This document shows positions 16,812-25,254 of a stretch of DNA of 64,000 bases, in pieces. Numbering within the stretch: position 1 is the first letter of the stretch; every line of letters starts with the position of its first letter. Position numbers and translations under genes: made by a program. This DNA is from an alpha proteobacterium SCGC AAA240-E13. GTDB lineage: Bacteria > Pseudomonadota > Alphaproteobacteria > Pelagibacterales > Pelagibacteraceae. Under the pieces are notes generated by a model, which was given only the letters and a program-made list of their open reading frames with translations, did not search any database and was not told the origin of the DNA. The DNA lies in assembly GCA_000504625.1 (NCBI GenBank), contig AZHR01000005.1:1-64000 (forward strand), read 5' to 3'.

Positions 16812-17756
16812 ATGACTAAAGAATTAAAAATATTGTTAGCTAAACCTAGAGGATTTTGTGCCGGTGTAGATAGAGCTATTGAAATAGTGGAAAAAACTTT
16901 AAAAAAATTTGGTTCACCTGTTTATGTTAGACATGAAATCGTTCATAACAAACAGGTTGTTGAAAATTTAAAAAAACAAGGAGCAATATTTGTAGAGGAA
17001 TTAGAGGAAATAAAGGATACATCAAGACCTGTAATATTTTCAGCTCACGGAGTTCCAAAATCAGTTCCCTTACAAGCAAAAAATAAAAAAATTTTTTATG
17101 TTGATGCAACCTGTCCTCTTGTTACGAAAGTGCACAGAGAAGCCGAACATTTATATAAAAATGGCTATGAAATAATTCTTATAGGTCACAAAAATCATCC
17201 TGAAGTTCTTGGAACAATGGGTCAAATCCCAGAAGGAAATATTAAATTAATTGAAACATATAATGATGCTGAAGAACTAAAATTTGATCAATTTAAAAAA
17301 CCGCTAGCATATGTAACCCAGACTACTTTATCTGTTGACGATACAAAAGATATTATAGAATCTTTAAAAAAAAAATATCCAAATATCAAATCACCAATAA
17401 AAGAAGATATATGTTATGCAACAACAAACAGACAAAATGCTGTTAAAAAAATTGCACCTCTCTGTGACATGTTTTTTGTAATTGGCAGTGAAAACTCTTC
17501 TAATTCCAAAAGACTAGTTGAGGTGGCAAAAAATTCGGGATGTAAAAAATCTGAATTGTTTGATTTTAGCAAAGAACTACCTTTAAAACACATTATTAAT
17601 TGTAAAAAAATTGGTTTAACTTCAGGAGCGTCTGCGCCTGAAAAATTAGTTCAAGAGTTTATTTCTGAAGTAAAAAAACATTTTTCTGTTTCCACAGAAG
17701 AGTTTGAAATTATTAAAGAAAACGTAACTTTTAAACTCCCAAATTCTTTGAACTAA
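16812..17756 (+). CDS. ispH: 4-hydroxy-3-methylbut-2-enyl diphosphate reductase
   Basis: A 314-residue IspH (LytB), the last enzyme of the MEP isoprenoid pathway, which converts HMBPP to IPP and DMAPP with a [4Fe-4S] cluster. The three cluster cysteines are in PRGFCAGVDRA, DATCPLVTKV and EDICYATTNRQ. Substrate-binding motifs FSAHGVP, GHKNHPEV, TTLS and SENSSNSKRL, and the C-terminal TSGASAPE, are all present. Full length for the family. It is a single gene with its own upstream gap, convergent with the TPR gene on the other strand. Confidence 0.97.
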   Translation: MTKELKILLAKPRGFCAGVDRAIEIVEKTLKKFGSPVYVRHEIVHNKQVVENLKKQGAIFVEELEEIKDTSRPVIFSAHGVPKSVPLQAKNKKIFYVDATCPLVTKVHREAEHLYKNGYEIILIGHKNHPEVLGTMGQIPEGNIKLIETYNDAEELKFDQFKKPLAYVTQTTLSVDDTKDIIESLKKKYPNIKSPIKEDICYATTNRQNAVKKIAPLCDMFFVIGSENSSNSKRLVEVAKNSGCKKSELFDFSKELPLKHIINCKKIGLTSGASAPEKLVQEFISEVKKHFSVSTEEFEIIKENVTFKLPNSLN

Positions 17757-17781
17757 TACAATCCCAGGGATTTCAATCATT

Positions 17782-18340
17782 TCATATAACTTCTTTTCTT
17801 ATTAATTTCTCAAGTTGAGGGATCATTTTTTCAGAAGATTTTATAGAGGGATATATTTTTTGTGCCTCTTTATAACTACTAATAGCTTTTTCATAATGAT
17901 TTAGTTTGATATATACTAATCCTTGACCTGACAAAGCACCAAAATGTCTGTTCTCAATATCTAAAACTTTGTTAATATCTTCTAAAGAATTATTGTATTT
18001 GCTCATTAAGTAAAGAACCGTCGCACGTTTATTCCATCCTTCTGCCCAATTCGGTTCTAAATGCACAATCTCAGAAAAAATGTCATAAGCCAATTGTAGT
18101 TTACCATCAGACATTAATTTAGAACCATGAGCCAATGATTTAGTCAATTCATCTTTAGTTGGATGAGTGGACCAAATTTGCCAGATTTGCATTTCTATCT
18201 CAAAAGCTACAGAAAAATTATCTGTTTTTTTAAGTTGATCAAAAAAGTTTATCTAATTCAGAATTTTTATTTATTGATTCTGAAAAAACATTTCCACAAA
18301 CTAGTACAAATATATAGAAATATAATAATATTTTTTTCAT
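17782..18340 (-). pseudogene. Exported TPR-repeat protein with a homopolymer frameshift
   Basis: Read from ATG at 18340, the gene encodes a signal peptide (MKKILLYFYIFVLVCGNVFS) and 14 more residues, then hits TGA after LDKLF. Removing one base from the six-A run at 18241-18246 restores the frame as DQLKKTDNFSVAFEIE, leading into the open 136-codon part (17782-18192), whose own ATG is internal. The restored protein would be about 185 residues: exported, with TPR units at roughly SDGKLQLAYDIFSEIVHLEPNW, WNKRATVLYLMSKYNNSLED and ALSGQGLVYIKLNHYEKAIS. TPR proteins bind partner proteins; no partner is evident. It lies 3 bases after livM. A sequencing error, a true mutation or slippage could explain the shift. 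Confidence 0.75.
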
Positions 18341-18343
18341 TTA

Positions 18344-19714
18344 CTAAACATGTTTAATTTTCTCAGGTAAAATTCCCTTGGGTCTATATCTCATTATTAA
18401 TAATAAGCCTACGCCCATCATTAAATATCTAAAGTATGGCACACTATTAACAAGATGACTTTTAAATTGATTTGTATCTTCTAATCCACCAACAAGAACA
18501 TTAATTAAAAATAACGATATAGGTGCTGCCTCAATCCACACAAACCAAACTGCAAAACCACCTAAAATTGCACCAAAATTATTTCCACTGCCCCCAACGA
18601 TAACCATCACCCATATTAAAAATGTAAATCTCATTGGTTGGTAACTTCCAGGAGTAAATAGTCCGTCATAAGTAGTTAACATAGCTCCAGCTATTCCAAC
18701 AACTGCAGATCCTAAAACAAAAATATAAAGATGCCGTTTAACAACATTTTTTCCCATTGCGTTGGCTGCTTCTTCGTTATCTCTAATTGCTCTCATCATT
18801 CTGCCCCAAGGAGAGTAAAGCGCTTTTTGCGTAAGTATTAATAAAATTATTACTACTGCCGTAAAAAGGCCTGCATAGCAAAGTTTTACGAATATAGTTG
18901 ATCCTTCAATAACTAATTGTCTAAGGACTTCTTGTTTTTCTGATGTATCGGTAATTAAATTTAAAGTTCCTTTATTAAGTCTTTCAATCAAACTGATAAA
19001 CCAATCTGAAGTTTGAAGATTAACTTCATAGGGCACTGGTCTTTTTAGACCAATCACATTTTTTACTCCTCTTGCTAACCAATCTTCATGTTTTACTATC
19101 GCAATTATAATTTCAGAAATAAGAAGAGTTGCTATTGCTAAGTAATCTGCTCTAAGACCCAAGGCAACTTTTCCTATTACATATGCTATTGATGCTGCAA
19201 ATAATGCACCTACAATCCAAGAGAAAATTATGGGTAGACCTAGTCCACCAAGAAAGCCTGTCGTAGCTGGGCTAACAGCCTCGATAGATTCAATTGCAGG
19301 ACCTGAAATTAATCTTAAAGATATTAGTCCTATAATAATAGCCAATGCAATGCCGAGATTCCTTTTATTTGATTTCCTAAAATTTTTTAAAATGTAACGA
19401 ATGGCAAATATGAGTAGTACAATTAAAAACAAACATAAAATCATATTCAATCCACCCACTTGCCAAGCTTCTCTAACAGGTGGCACTGAAACTAATACAG
19501 CAGCCAGCCCTCCTAAGGCGACATAGCCCATTATTCCAAAATTAATTAATCCCGCATATCCCCACTGGATATTTGCACCCATAGTCATGACAGCTGATAT
19601 TAAACAAAGATTTAATATTGCAAGTGCAACCCCCCAAGATTGCAATATTCCAACAAGTATAATTAATAGTCCCATAATTATATAAGCGGTAAAAACATTT
19701 AAATATTGTCTCAT
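18344..19714 (-). CDS. livM: Branched-chain-amino-acid-type ABC permease (LivM-like)
   Basis: A 456-residue inner-membrane permease of the LivM family. Family signatures include GYAGLINFGIMGYVALGG near residue 55, LGLRADYLAIATL around 188 and the EAA-like loop RAIRDNEEAANAMGKN near 315. It is longer than most LivM proteins: extra hydrophobic sequence at about residues 90-130 and a soluble insertion at about 220-270 (between VIGLKRPVPYEV and KQEVLRQLVIEG). It overlaps livH by 4 bases. With livG, livF and livH it forms a high-affinity importer for amino acids or similar small solutes; its substrate is set by a binding protein not encoded in this operon. Confidence 0.92.
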   Translation of the reverse strand: MRQYLNVFTAYIIMGLLIILVGILQSWGVALAILNLCLISAVMTMGANIQWGYAGLINFGIMGYVALGGLAAVLVSVPPVREAWQVGGLNMILCLFLIVLLIFAIRYILKNFRKSNKRNLGIALAIIIGLISLRLISGPAIESIEAVSPATTGFLGGLGLPIIFSWIVGALFAASIAYVIGKVALGLRADYLAIATLLISEIIIAIVKHEDWLARGVKNVIGLKRPVPYEVNLQTSDWFISLIERLNKGTLNLITDTSEKQEVLRQLVIEGSTIFVKLCYAGLFTAVVIILLILTQKALYSPWGRMMRAIRDNEEAANAMGKNVVKRHLYIFVLGSAVVGIAGAMLTTYDGLFTPGSYQPMRFTFLIWVMVIVGGSGNNFGAILGGFAVWFVWIEAAPISLFLINVLVGGLEDTNQFKSHLVNSVPYFRYLMMGVGLLLIMRYRPKGILPEKIKHV

Positions 19715-20730
19715 AAGACCCTCCCTTTAAAAATGCCCGATGGTCTAAATAATAAAACAATAACTAGAATTGAGAACGACACTGCAAACTTATAGTCTGT
19801 AGACAGTAATTGAATTAAGCTGTTAGGTTCTAAACTTTCTGGAAGAAGATAGGCAAAAAATTTCTTATACGCATAAGTTATAAATATTTCAGAAAAAGCG
19901 ATTACATATCCTCCTAGAAAAGCACCCAAAGGATTGCCAATTCCTCCTACTATCGCTGCGGCAAAAATAGGCAGTAGATTATTGAAATATGTAAAGGGTT
20001 TAAAACTTTTATCTAAACCATACAAAGTTCCTGCAATGGTTGCTAAAATAGCTGCTATAATCCAGGTAATCATTACTACTCTTTCTGGACTAATCCCAGA
20101 CAATAAAGCGAGATCTTCATTATCCGAATACGCTCTCATGCTCTTTCCTGTTCTAGTTTTGTTTAAAAACCAAAACAATATTGAGGCAACCACAATCGTT
20201 ACAAATAAAGTTAAAACTTGTGTTGACTTAATTGCTAAACCTTCGTTCAAACCTGTCATTTCTTTAAATTCATTGGCCCTTATGATGAATCTTTCTCCAT
20301 CAAAAAATCTTCGATCGAAAGGTCCTATGATAATTCTGATAATTGCATTTATTACAAACATCACTCCAATGCTCACCATTGCAAGAGTAACGGGAGGACT
20401 TTTTTTAATTCTGTAATAACTAAAAACAAATTTATCAATCAGTAAACTAAATAAAATTGCAATAATTATTGCAAAGGGTATGGCTAGCAATGCAGTTGGT
20501 AAAACTCCAAGACTAATTCCAATAGATTGAAAGAACCAAGTAAACAAAATTGCAAACATAGTTCCAAAAGCCATTAAGTCTCCATATGCAAAATTTGCAA
20601 ATCTTAATATTCCATAGATTAGAGTTACTCCCATTGCTCCGAGAGCCAATTGAGATCCATATGAAAGAGCAGGTACAATTACAAAATTTGAGAGTAATAC
20701 TAAAGCATTTACAAAATCCATATTATCCAC
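19711..20730 (-). CDS. livH: Branched-chain-amino-acid-type ABC permease (LivH-like)
   Basis: A 339-residue permease with about eight hydrophobic helices. It carries the LivH hallmarks GALGAMGVTLIYGILRFANFAYGDLMAFG-type sequence (LALGAMGVTLIYGILRF at about 26-42, then NFAYGD) and an EAA-like loop MRAYSDNEDLALLSGI around residue 200. The C-terminal GIFKGRVL resembles other LivH tails. It overlaps the end of livF by 8 bases and the start of livM by 4 bases, so the four genes are translationally coupled. Confidence 0.92.
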   Translation of the reverse strand: MDNMDFVNALVLLSNFVIVPALSYGSQLALGAMGVTLIYGILRFANFAYGDLMAFGTMFAILFTWFFQSIGISLGVLPTALLAIPFAIIIAILFSLLIDKFVFSYYRIKKSPPVTLAMVSIGVMFVINAIIRIIIGPFDRRFFDGERFIIRANEFKEMTGLNEGLAIKSTQVLTLFVTIVVASILFWFLNKTRTGKSMRAYSDNEDLALLSGISPERVVMITWIIAAILATIAGTLYGLDKSFKPFTYFNNLLPIFAAAIVGGIGNPLGAFLGGYVIAFSEIFITYAYKKFFAYLLPESLEPNSLIQLLSTDYKFAVSFSILVIVLLFRPSGIFKGRVL

Positions 20731-21427
20731 CTAAAAATGATCTTCTTACTTCTGGATCGTTTAATAGTTCCTTGCCAGAACCAGAAAATTTATTTTCCCC
20801 GGTTACTAATACATATCCACGATCTGCAATACTCAAAGCTTGTCTAGCATTTTGTTCGACCATTAAAATGGCTACACCAGTTTCTCGAACTTTAATAATG
20901 TGATTAAATAATTCGTCCATCACGATCGGAGACACTCCTGCGGTTGGTTCATCTAACATCAAAACAGAAGGTTTAATCATCATCGCTCTTCCAAGGGCGA
21001 CCTGTTGCCTTTGGCCTCCAGATAGTTGACCTGCCAATTGATTTCTTTTTTCCTTTAAAACTGGAAATAATCCATAAATTTCATTAAGCGTATCTTGAAA
21101 ATTTTCGTCCCTTAAATAAGCACCCATTTCCAGGTTTTCCTCAACAGTCATGCCTGTAAATACATTTCTAGTTTGGGGAACAAAGGAAATGCCTTCTTTA
21201 ACTCGATCTTGTGGACTCAAATTTGAAATATCTTTTTCATTAATCGTAATTTTCCCTTCACGGAGATTTAACATTCCTAAAAGAGCCTTCATTGCTGTTG
21301 ATTTTCCTGCACCATTGGGTCCCAAAATTGTAACAATTTCACCTTTGTCTACACTGATTGTACAAGAGTTAATAATATCAGGTCCTCCATAACCACCCGT
21401 CATTTTTTCACCAGAAAAATAAGCCAT
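20723..21427 (-). CDS. livF: Branched-chain-amino-acid-type ABC ATP-binding protein (LivF-like)
   Basis: A 234-residue ATPase. Walker A is GPNGAGKST (about residues 37-45), the signature is LSGGQRQQVALGRAM (about 134), and Walker B is LMLDEPTAGVSP. The C terminus ends NDPEVRRSFLGG, the usual LivF ending. It pairs with the LivG-type ATPase whose gene ends 1 base upstream, forming the nucleotide-binding heterodimer of the importer. Confidence 0.94.
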   Translation of the reverse strand: MAYFSGEKMTGGYGGPDIINSCTISVDKGEIVTILGPNGAGKSTAMKALLGMLNLREGKITINEKDISNLSPQDRVKEGISFVPQTRNVFTGMTVEENLEMGAYLRDENFQDTLNEIYGLFPVLKEKRNQLAGQLSGGQRQQVALGRAMMIKPSVLMLDEPTAGVSPIVMDELFNHIIKVRETGVAILMVEQNARQALSIADRGYVLVTGENKFSGSGKELLNDPEVRRSFLGG

Positions 21428-21428
21428 A

Positions 21429-22229
21429 TTAGTTTTTTTCTTTCTCGATTACTGTTCTTCGGCCCAAATAACTTTCAATCACTTGTTCATTATTTTTAAC
21501 TTCATCTGCAGTTCCTTGAAATAGAACAGTTCCTTCTGACATAACAATTACTGGATCACACATTCGACTAATGAAATCCATATCATGCTCAATCATGCAA
21601 AATGTATAACCCTTTTCTTTGTTGAGTCTTAAAATTGAATTACTGATCTCTTTTAATAAAGTTCTGTTAACTCCTGCTGCAACCTCATCCAACAAAACAA
21701 TTTTTGCATTCACCATCATGGTTCTTCCAAGTTCTAGAAGCTTTTTTTGGCCTCCCGATAAATTTCCTGCAAGCTCATTGGTTAAATGTTTAAGGTTTAA
21801 AAACTCAATGACTTCAAATGCTTTTTCTTTTATTTTTTGTTCTTCTTCATTTACAATCTTAGCTTTAAACCAAGCATTAATAAGATCTTCACCGGATTGG
21901 TTACCCGGAACCATCATTAAGTTTTCTAAAACAGTTAAATTTGTAAACTCGTGAGCAATTTGGAATGTACGGAGTAATCCTTTAGAAAATAGTTCATGGG
22001 AAGCGACTCCAGTAATATCTTCGTCGTACAAATGAACTTTTCCCTCATTTGGCTTTAAATTACCCGCAATTAAATTAAATAAAGTTGTTTTGCCTGAGCC
22101 ATTGGGACCAATAACACCTGTGATCGATCCTTTTTTAATTTTTATGGAACAATTTGAAACAGCCGCAAGTCCTCCAAAATATTTTGAAAGTCCATCGACC
22201 TGCAGAATATTTTCATAATCTGACTGCAT
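21429..22229 (-). CDS. livG: Branched-chain-amino-acid-type ABC ATP-binding protein (LivG-like)
   Basis: A 266-residue ATPase with Walker A GPNGSGKTT (about residues 37-45), signature LSGGQKKLLELGRTM and Walker B IVLLDEVAAGVN, in which Val replaces the usual Pro after Asp-Glu, as often in LivG. The C-terminal QVIESYLGRRTV matches the LivG pattern. It is the first gene of the livGFHM block, starting 6 bases after proC on the same strand, so proC and the transporter probably share a transcript. Confidence 0.94.
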   Translation of the reverse strand: MQSDYENILQVDGLSKYFGGLAAVSNCSIKIKKGSITGVIGPNGSGKTTLFNLIAGNLKPNEGKVHLYDEDITGVASHELFSKGLLRTFQIAHEFTNLTVLENLMMVPGNQSGEDLINAWFKAKIVNEEEQKIKEKAFEVIEFLNLKHLTNELAGNLSGGQKKLLELGRTMMVNAKIVLLDEVAAGVNRTLLKEISNSILRLNKEKGYTFCMIEHDMDFISRMCDPVIVMSEGTVLFQGTADEVKNNEQVIESYLGRRTVIEKEKN

Positions 22230-22235
22230 AAAAAA

Positions 22236-23006
22236 CTATACTTTGTTTAATCTTTTAAGAATACTATTAAGAGAATTTTCTAAAGATCTATAAAAACCCG
22301 CTTTTCTCAATTGATTTACTGCTTGTTCGTTTAAACCTTTTGGTGTTTGTGAATCTTTAACTAAATATTTTAGATCTTTTTTTGAATTCATTACCGAATC
22401 TTCTGACAATGCTACAAAAAGAGAAGTTATATATTTCTGAGCTTCATTTCTTTTAATGCCTCTTTTAACCAGCCAATCGGATAAAACCTTTAACAGTTCA
22501 TAAAAAGGAGCCATCATTCCTGAGGTTGCCCAGAAATTCTTTGATGATTTCTCATTTTTAATTTCAACCGTTGTACCTAGTTTATTAAAAAAACTTTTTA
22601 CCTGTTTATCAGGCGGACAAATAGGCACTGATCCTTTTCGAATTGAAATTGGAGGAAGTGGAATGGCTCTGACAATCTTAACCTTTTTGCCAATAGCTTT
22701 TTTAAGCTGAGCTAAATTAATTGTAGCAATAAAGCTTATGACCTTTTGGTTAGATCTAAATTTTAGATTAGGTATTATTTTTTTTCCTACTTTGGGTGTA
22801 ACTGCCAGAAAAACCCAATTGCAAGCATTAACTATTTCTTGATTGTTTTTTGCAATTGAAACTTTTCTAAATTTTCTTTTTAGCCTTTGAGCAATATTTC
22901 TATTTCTTGGTGATACTAGTATCTTTTTAAAAGATATCTTTGAATTGCAAATCCCGGTAATTACCGATGATGCTATTTTCCCTGTTCCTATAAATCCTAA
23001 CCTCAT
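22236..23006 (-). CDS. proC: Pyrroline-5-carboxylate reductase family protein
   Basis: A 256-residue reductase resembling ProC, which makes proline from pyrroline-5-carboxylate with NAD(P)H. The Rossmann motif is GFIGTGKIASSV at the N terminus, and the central VRAIPLPPISIRKGS corresponds to the ProC stretch around the conserved MPNTP. Here MPNTP is altered to IPLPP, so the substrate may differ. The C-terminal dimerisation region has KDSQTPKGLNEQAV, close to the classic SPGGTT segment but changed. I chose ATG 23006 over an upstream TTG because the Rossmann strand follows directly. Divergent ProC-like reductases are common in this lineage; calling it true ProC is uncertain. Confidence 0.75.
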   Translation of the reverse strand: MRLGFIGTGKIASSVITGICNSKISFKKILVSPRNRNIAQRLKRKFRKVSIAKNNQEIVNACNWVFLAVTPKVGKKIIPNLKFRSNQKVISFIATINLAQLKKAIGKKVKIVRAIPLPPISIRKGSVPICPPDKQVKSFFNKLGTTVEIKNEKSSKNFWATSGMMAPFYELLKVLSDWLVKRGIKRNEAQKYITSLFVALSEDSVMNSKKDLKYLVKDSQTPKGLNEQAVNQLRKAGFYRSLENSLNSILKRLNKV

Positions 23007-23049
23007 AAAAATACACAATATATAAGGTTAATGCTTTTGCAATTATTTA

Positions 23050-24144
23050 TTACTGAAGCTTCTTAGTAATAAAATCTATGATTTGTGGATGATAATGTGG
23101 AAAGCACGCAGAATAAAAGAATGCATGACCTCTTGCTCCTTTATAAAATAAACCAATTCCTGTTTTTGCTCTTGCTCTGATTTTGCATTCTACTCCGTCA
23201 AGGTAAAATTCAGTTGCACCTTTTTTACCAGCCTTCATAGCTTTCATGTCATATTCTGGAAATTGAACCATCTCTCCACCAACATCTTTTATCCATTTCA
23301 TTTCATCAAAAGTTGCTCGTGAGTCTCCAATATCAGTAGAATTCATTCCCATAAACATTACTGGTAGTGGTTTTGTATATTTATTTTTTACTTCAGACAT
23401 ATAAAACCAATAAATATTATCTGGAGGTACACCTCTCCACCAGCCGCCCGGGTCAACTCCGATACCTCCGTTCACAAGATTACCATTTCCATAAAGTCCT
23501 GCCATACGAATAGCATCCCATCCCCCAGCAGAAACTCCAATAATAAATATTTGCTTGGGAGGCACTCCTTGTTCATTAAACATTTTTACAAGTTCCACGG
23601 TTTTTTCAAATCTTTTCATTGCATTAAAATCTGTCATGATGCATTCAAAAAAATTATTTTCTGCATTAGATATATTTTTATTTTTTTCATATTCTTCCAA
23701 AGTTCTATTTTTAAATCTTCCTAAATGGTCACATTTTTTGTAAATTTTAGTTTCATTTCCACCACCACCCCATTTACCACCACCACCCATTTCTTTGTTG
23801 TTCCATACGATGGTTGTTTTATCTCCAATTTTAATTCCACCAAGGCCACACGTAGCTCGTAATCTAGATTTTCTATCAGGTTCCTTTTGATCCGGTTGAC
23901 CAAATCCACCACCGTGATTGTAAATAATTAAAATTGTATTTTTGGGATCTTTTACTTTTTTTCCAGTTCTATGTTTAAACTTTCCGTTTACGCATGAATA
24001 GAAACCACTCTTATATATGTTTACACCTTTCATTTTTGATGGTTGTGTAGCCCCATATCCTTTTTCTTTTTTTGTTCCATGTTCAGCCAAAGCTAAACCT
24101 GAACTAAAAATTAGACAGATTAAAACTAGGAATATTTTTTTCAC
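23050..24144 (-). CDS. Secreted alpha/beta-hydrolase-like protein
   Basis: A 364-residue exported protein: signal peptide MKKIFLVLICLIFSSGLALA, then a Gly- and Lys-rich mature part. The alpha/beta hydrolase character is shown by YNHGGGFG (oxyanion-type turn), the nucleophile elbow GVSAGGWD (about residue 205) and a C-terminal ARGHAFFYSACF holding a likely catalytic His. It contains several Cys residues that could form disulfides in the periplasm. It is immediately downstream of a second secreted hydrolase and the tctABC genes, with no gap between the hydrolases. I infer an esterase or amidase that releases a carboxylate for uptake; the substrate is unknown. Confidence 0.7.
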   Translation of the reverse strand: MKKIFLVLICLIFSSGLALAEHGTKKEKGYGATQPSKMKGVNIYKSGFYSCVNGKFKHRTGKKVKDPKNTILIIYNHGGGFGQPDQKEPDRKSRLRATCGLGGIKIGDKTTIVWNNKEMGGGGKWGGGGNETKIYKKCDHLGRFKNRTLEEYEKNKNISNAENNFFECIMTDFNAMKRFEKTVELVKMFNEQGVPPKQIFIIGVSAGGWDAIRMAGLYGNGNLVNGGIGVDPGGWWRGVPPDNIYWFYMSEVKNKYTKPLPVMFMGMNSTDIGDSRATFDEMKWIKDVGGEMVQFPEYDMKAMKAGKKGATEFYLDGVECKIRARAKTGIGLFYKGARGHAFFYSACFPHYHPQIIDFITKKLQ

Positions 24145-25236
24145 TTAAAGGAGATTATCTTTCCAAAACTTTAAGTATTCAGGCATAAATTCTTTTCCAT
24201 GATCTCCGCCTTCGTGAACACCTTTATCTATACATTTGGCTTTTTTCATAGCTTTGAACATTCCCTTCCAAGCAGCTCTAGGATCTTCTTTTTGTGCTAG
24301 CTCAAAATCCTCTCTCGATTCAAACGGTCCATGTTTTACTATGTAATTTACTGCTTCATCGTCCCATTGACCGTTATCTTTTGAATAAACCGGTGGACAT
24401 CTATGAAATATTAGTGCTGGTGATTTTTCAACAGCGTAATTACCAGTAAACGTGTGATACCATCCTTCTCTAACATCTATTTTTATATCGCCTCCATTAG
24501 CCTTAACTTTTTTTCCATACTCCACGCATGGTCCCGGCAATGTATAGTCATCAGCCCCGCCATGAACAAGCCAAACTTTAGTTTCTGGTATTGGTGTAGG
24601 ATTTTCAAACATAGCTGCAGCATAACATTCTGGAGAACGAGGTTGCGCAGCAGCAAAATATAAACTTTTATCTACTAATATATCTCTAATTTTTTTTTCT
24701 TGAATCATTAGAGAATTATTTCCACCTCGAGAGTAACCAGTTATTCCAATTTTTTTCTTATTTACTTTTGGATGGTTAGCTAAAAACTCAAGGGCCATAA
24801 ATGAATCAATATATGCGCTAAAAAGAGTAACTGTCGATTGGTCTCTGTATGTATCTTTTACACCTCTTGCAGAAAAATTATCTAAATAAAGAGTTCCTAT
24901 CCCCATATCTAATAGGGGTTTTTGTTGATCTCTCATGAATTCTAACCAATCAGCTGCGAACTCTAAAGGGCCACCGCTACTATGAGTTATCATCAACACT
25001 GGAAACGGCCCATCGCCTGGAGGTAAAGTTAAAAGAGCCTCAACAGTAATTGGACTTTCTTTATACCATCCTTTGTGTATTCCAATAAATGAAGTCGTAC
25101 TATATGAAGGAATAGATATCATTTCTCCGTTACCAAGTTGTTTTTGAAGTTTATATAAAGGACTTTTTTTTGGTTTCCCCGCAAATACAGAACTTGTAAA
25201 TAATAAACAAATTAGAATTATAAATATTCTTTTCAT
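24145..25236 (-). CDS. Secreted dienelactone-hydrolase-like enzyme
   Basis: A 363-residue exported alpha/beta hydrolase. The ATG at 25236 is chosen because AAGGA lies 7 bases upstream and a clean signal peptide follows (MKRIFIILICLLFTSSVFA). The mature enzyme has VLMITHSSGGP near the first strand, the nucleophile elbow GYSRGGNNS, the acid region VHGGADDYT and a His in EGWYHTFTG, giving a full Ser-Asp-His triad of the dienelactone hydrolase type. It is followed with no gap by the other secreted hydrolase and preceded by tctA (18 bases). The grouping suggests periplasmic hydrolysis of an ester or lactone coupled to carboxylate import; this is inference. Confidence 0.8.
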   Translation of the reverse strand: MKRIFIILICLLFTSSVFAGKPKKSPLYKLQKQLGNGEMISIPSYSTTSFIGIHKGWYKESPITVEALLTLPPGDGPFPVLMITHSSGGPLEFAADWLEFMRDQQKPLLDMGIGTLYLDNFSARGVKDTYRDQSTVTLFSAYIDSFMALEFLANHPKVNKKKIGITGYSRGGNNSLMIQEKKIRDILVDKSLYFAAAQPRSPECYAAAMFENPTPIPETKVWLVHGGADDYTLPGPCVEYGKKVKANGGDIKIDVREGWYHTFTGNYAVEKSPALIFHRCPPVYSKDNGQWDDEAVNYIVKHGPFESREDFELAQKEDPRAAWKGMFKAMKKAKCIDKGVHEGGDHGKEFMPEYLKFWKDNLL

Positions 25237-25254
25237 ATGATGTTCCTTCAACAA

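Noticed and set aside
19934..20416. 160-codon open frame antisense to livH
   Set aside because: It is fully covered by livH, which overlaps its neighbours in a normal operon; the antisense product looks like a shadow of membrane-helix codons.
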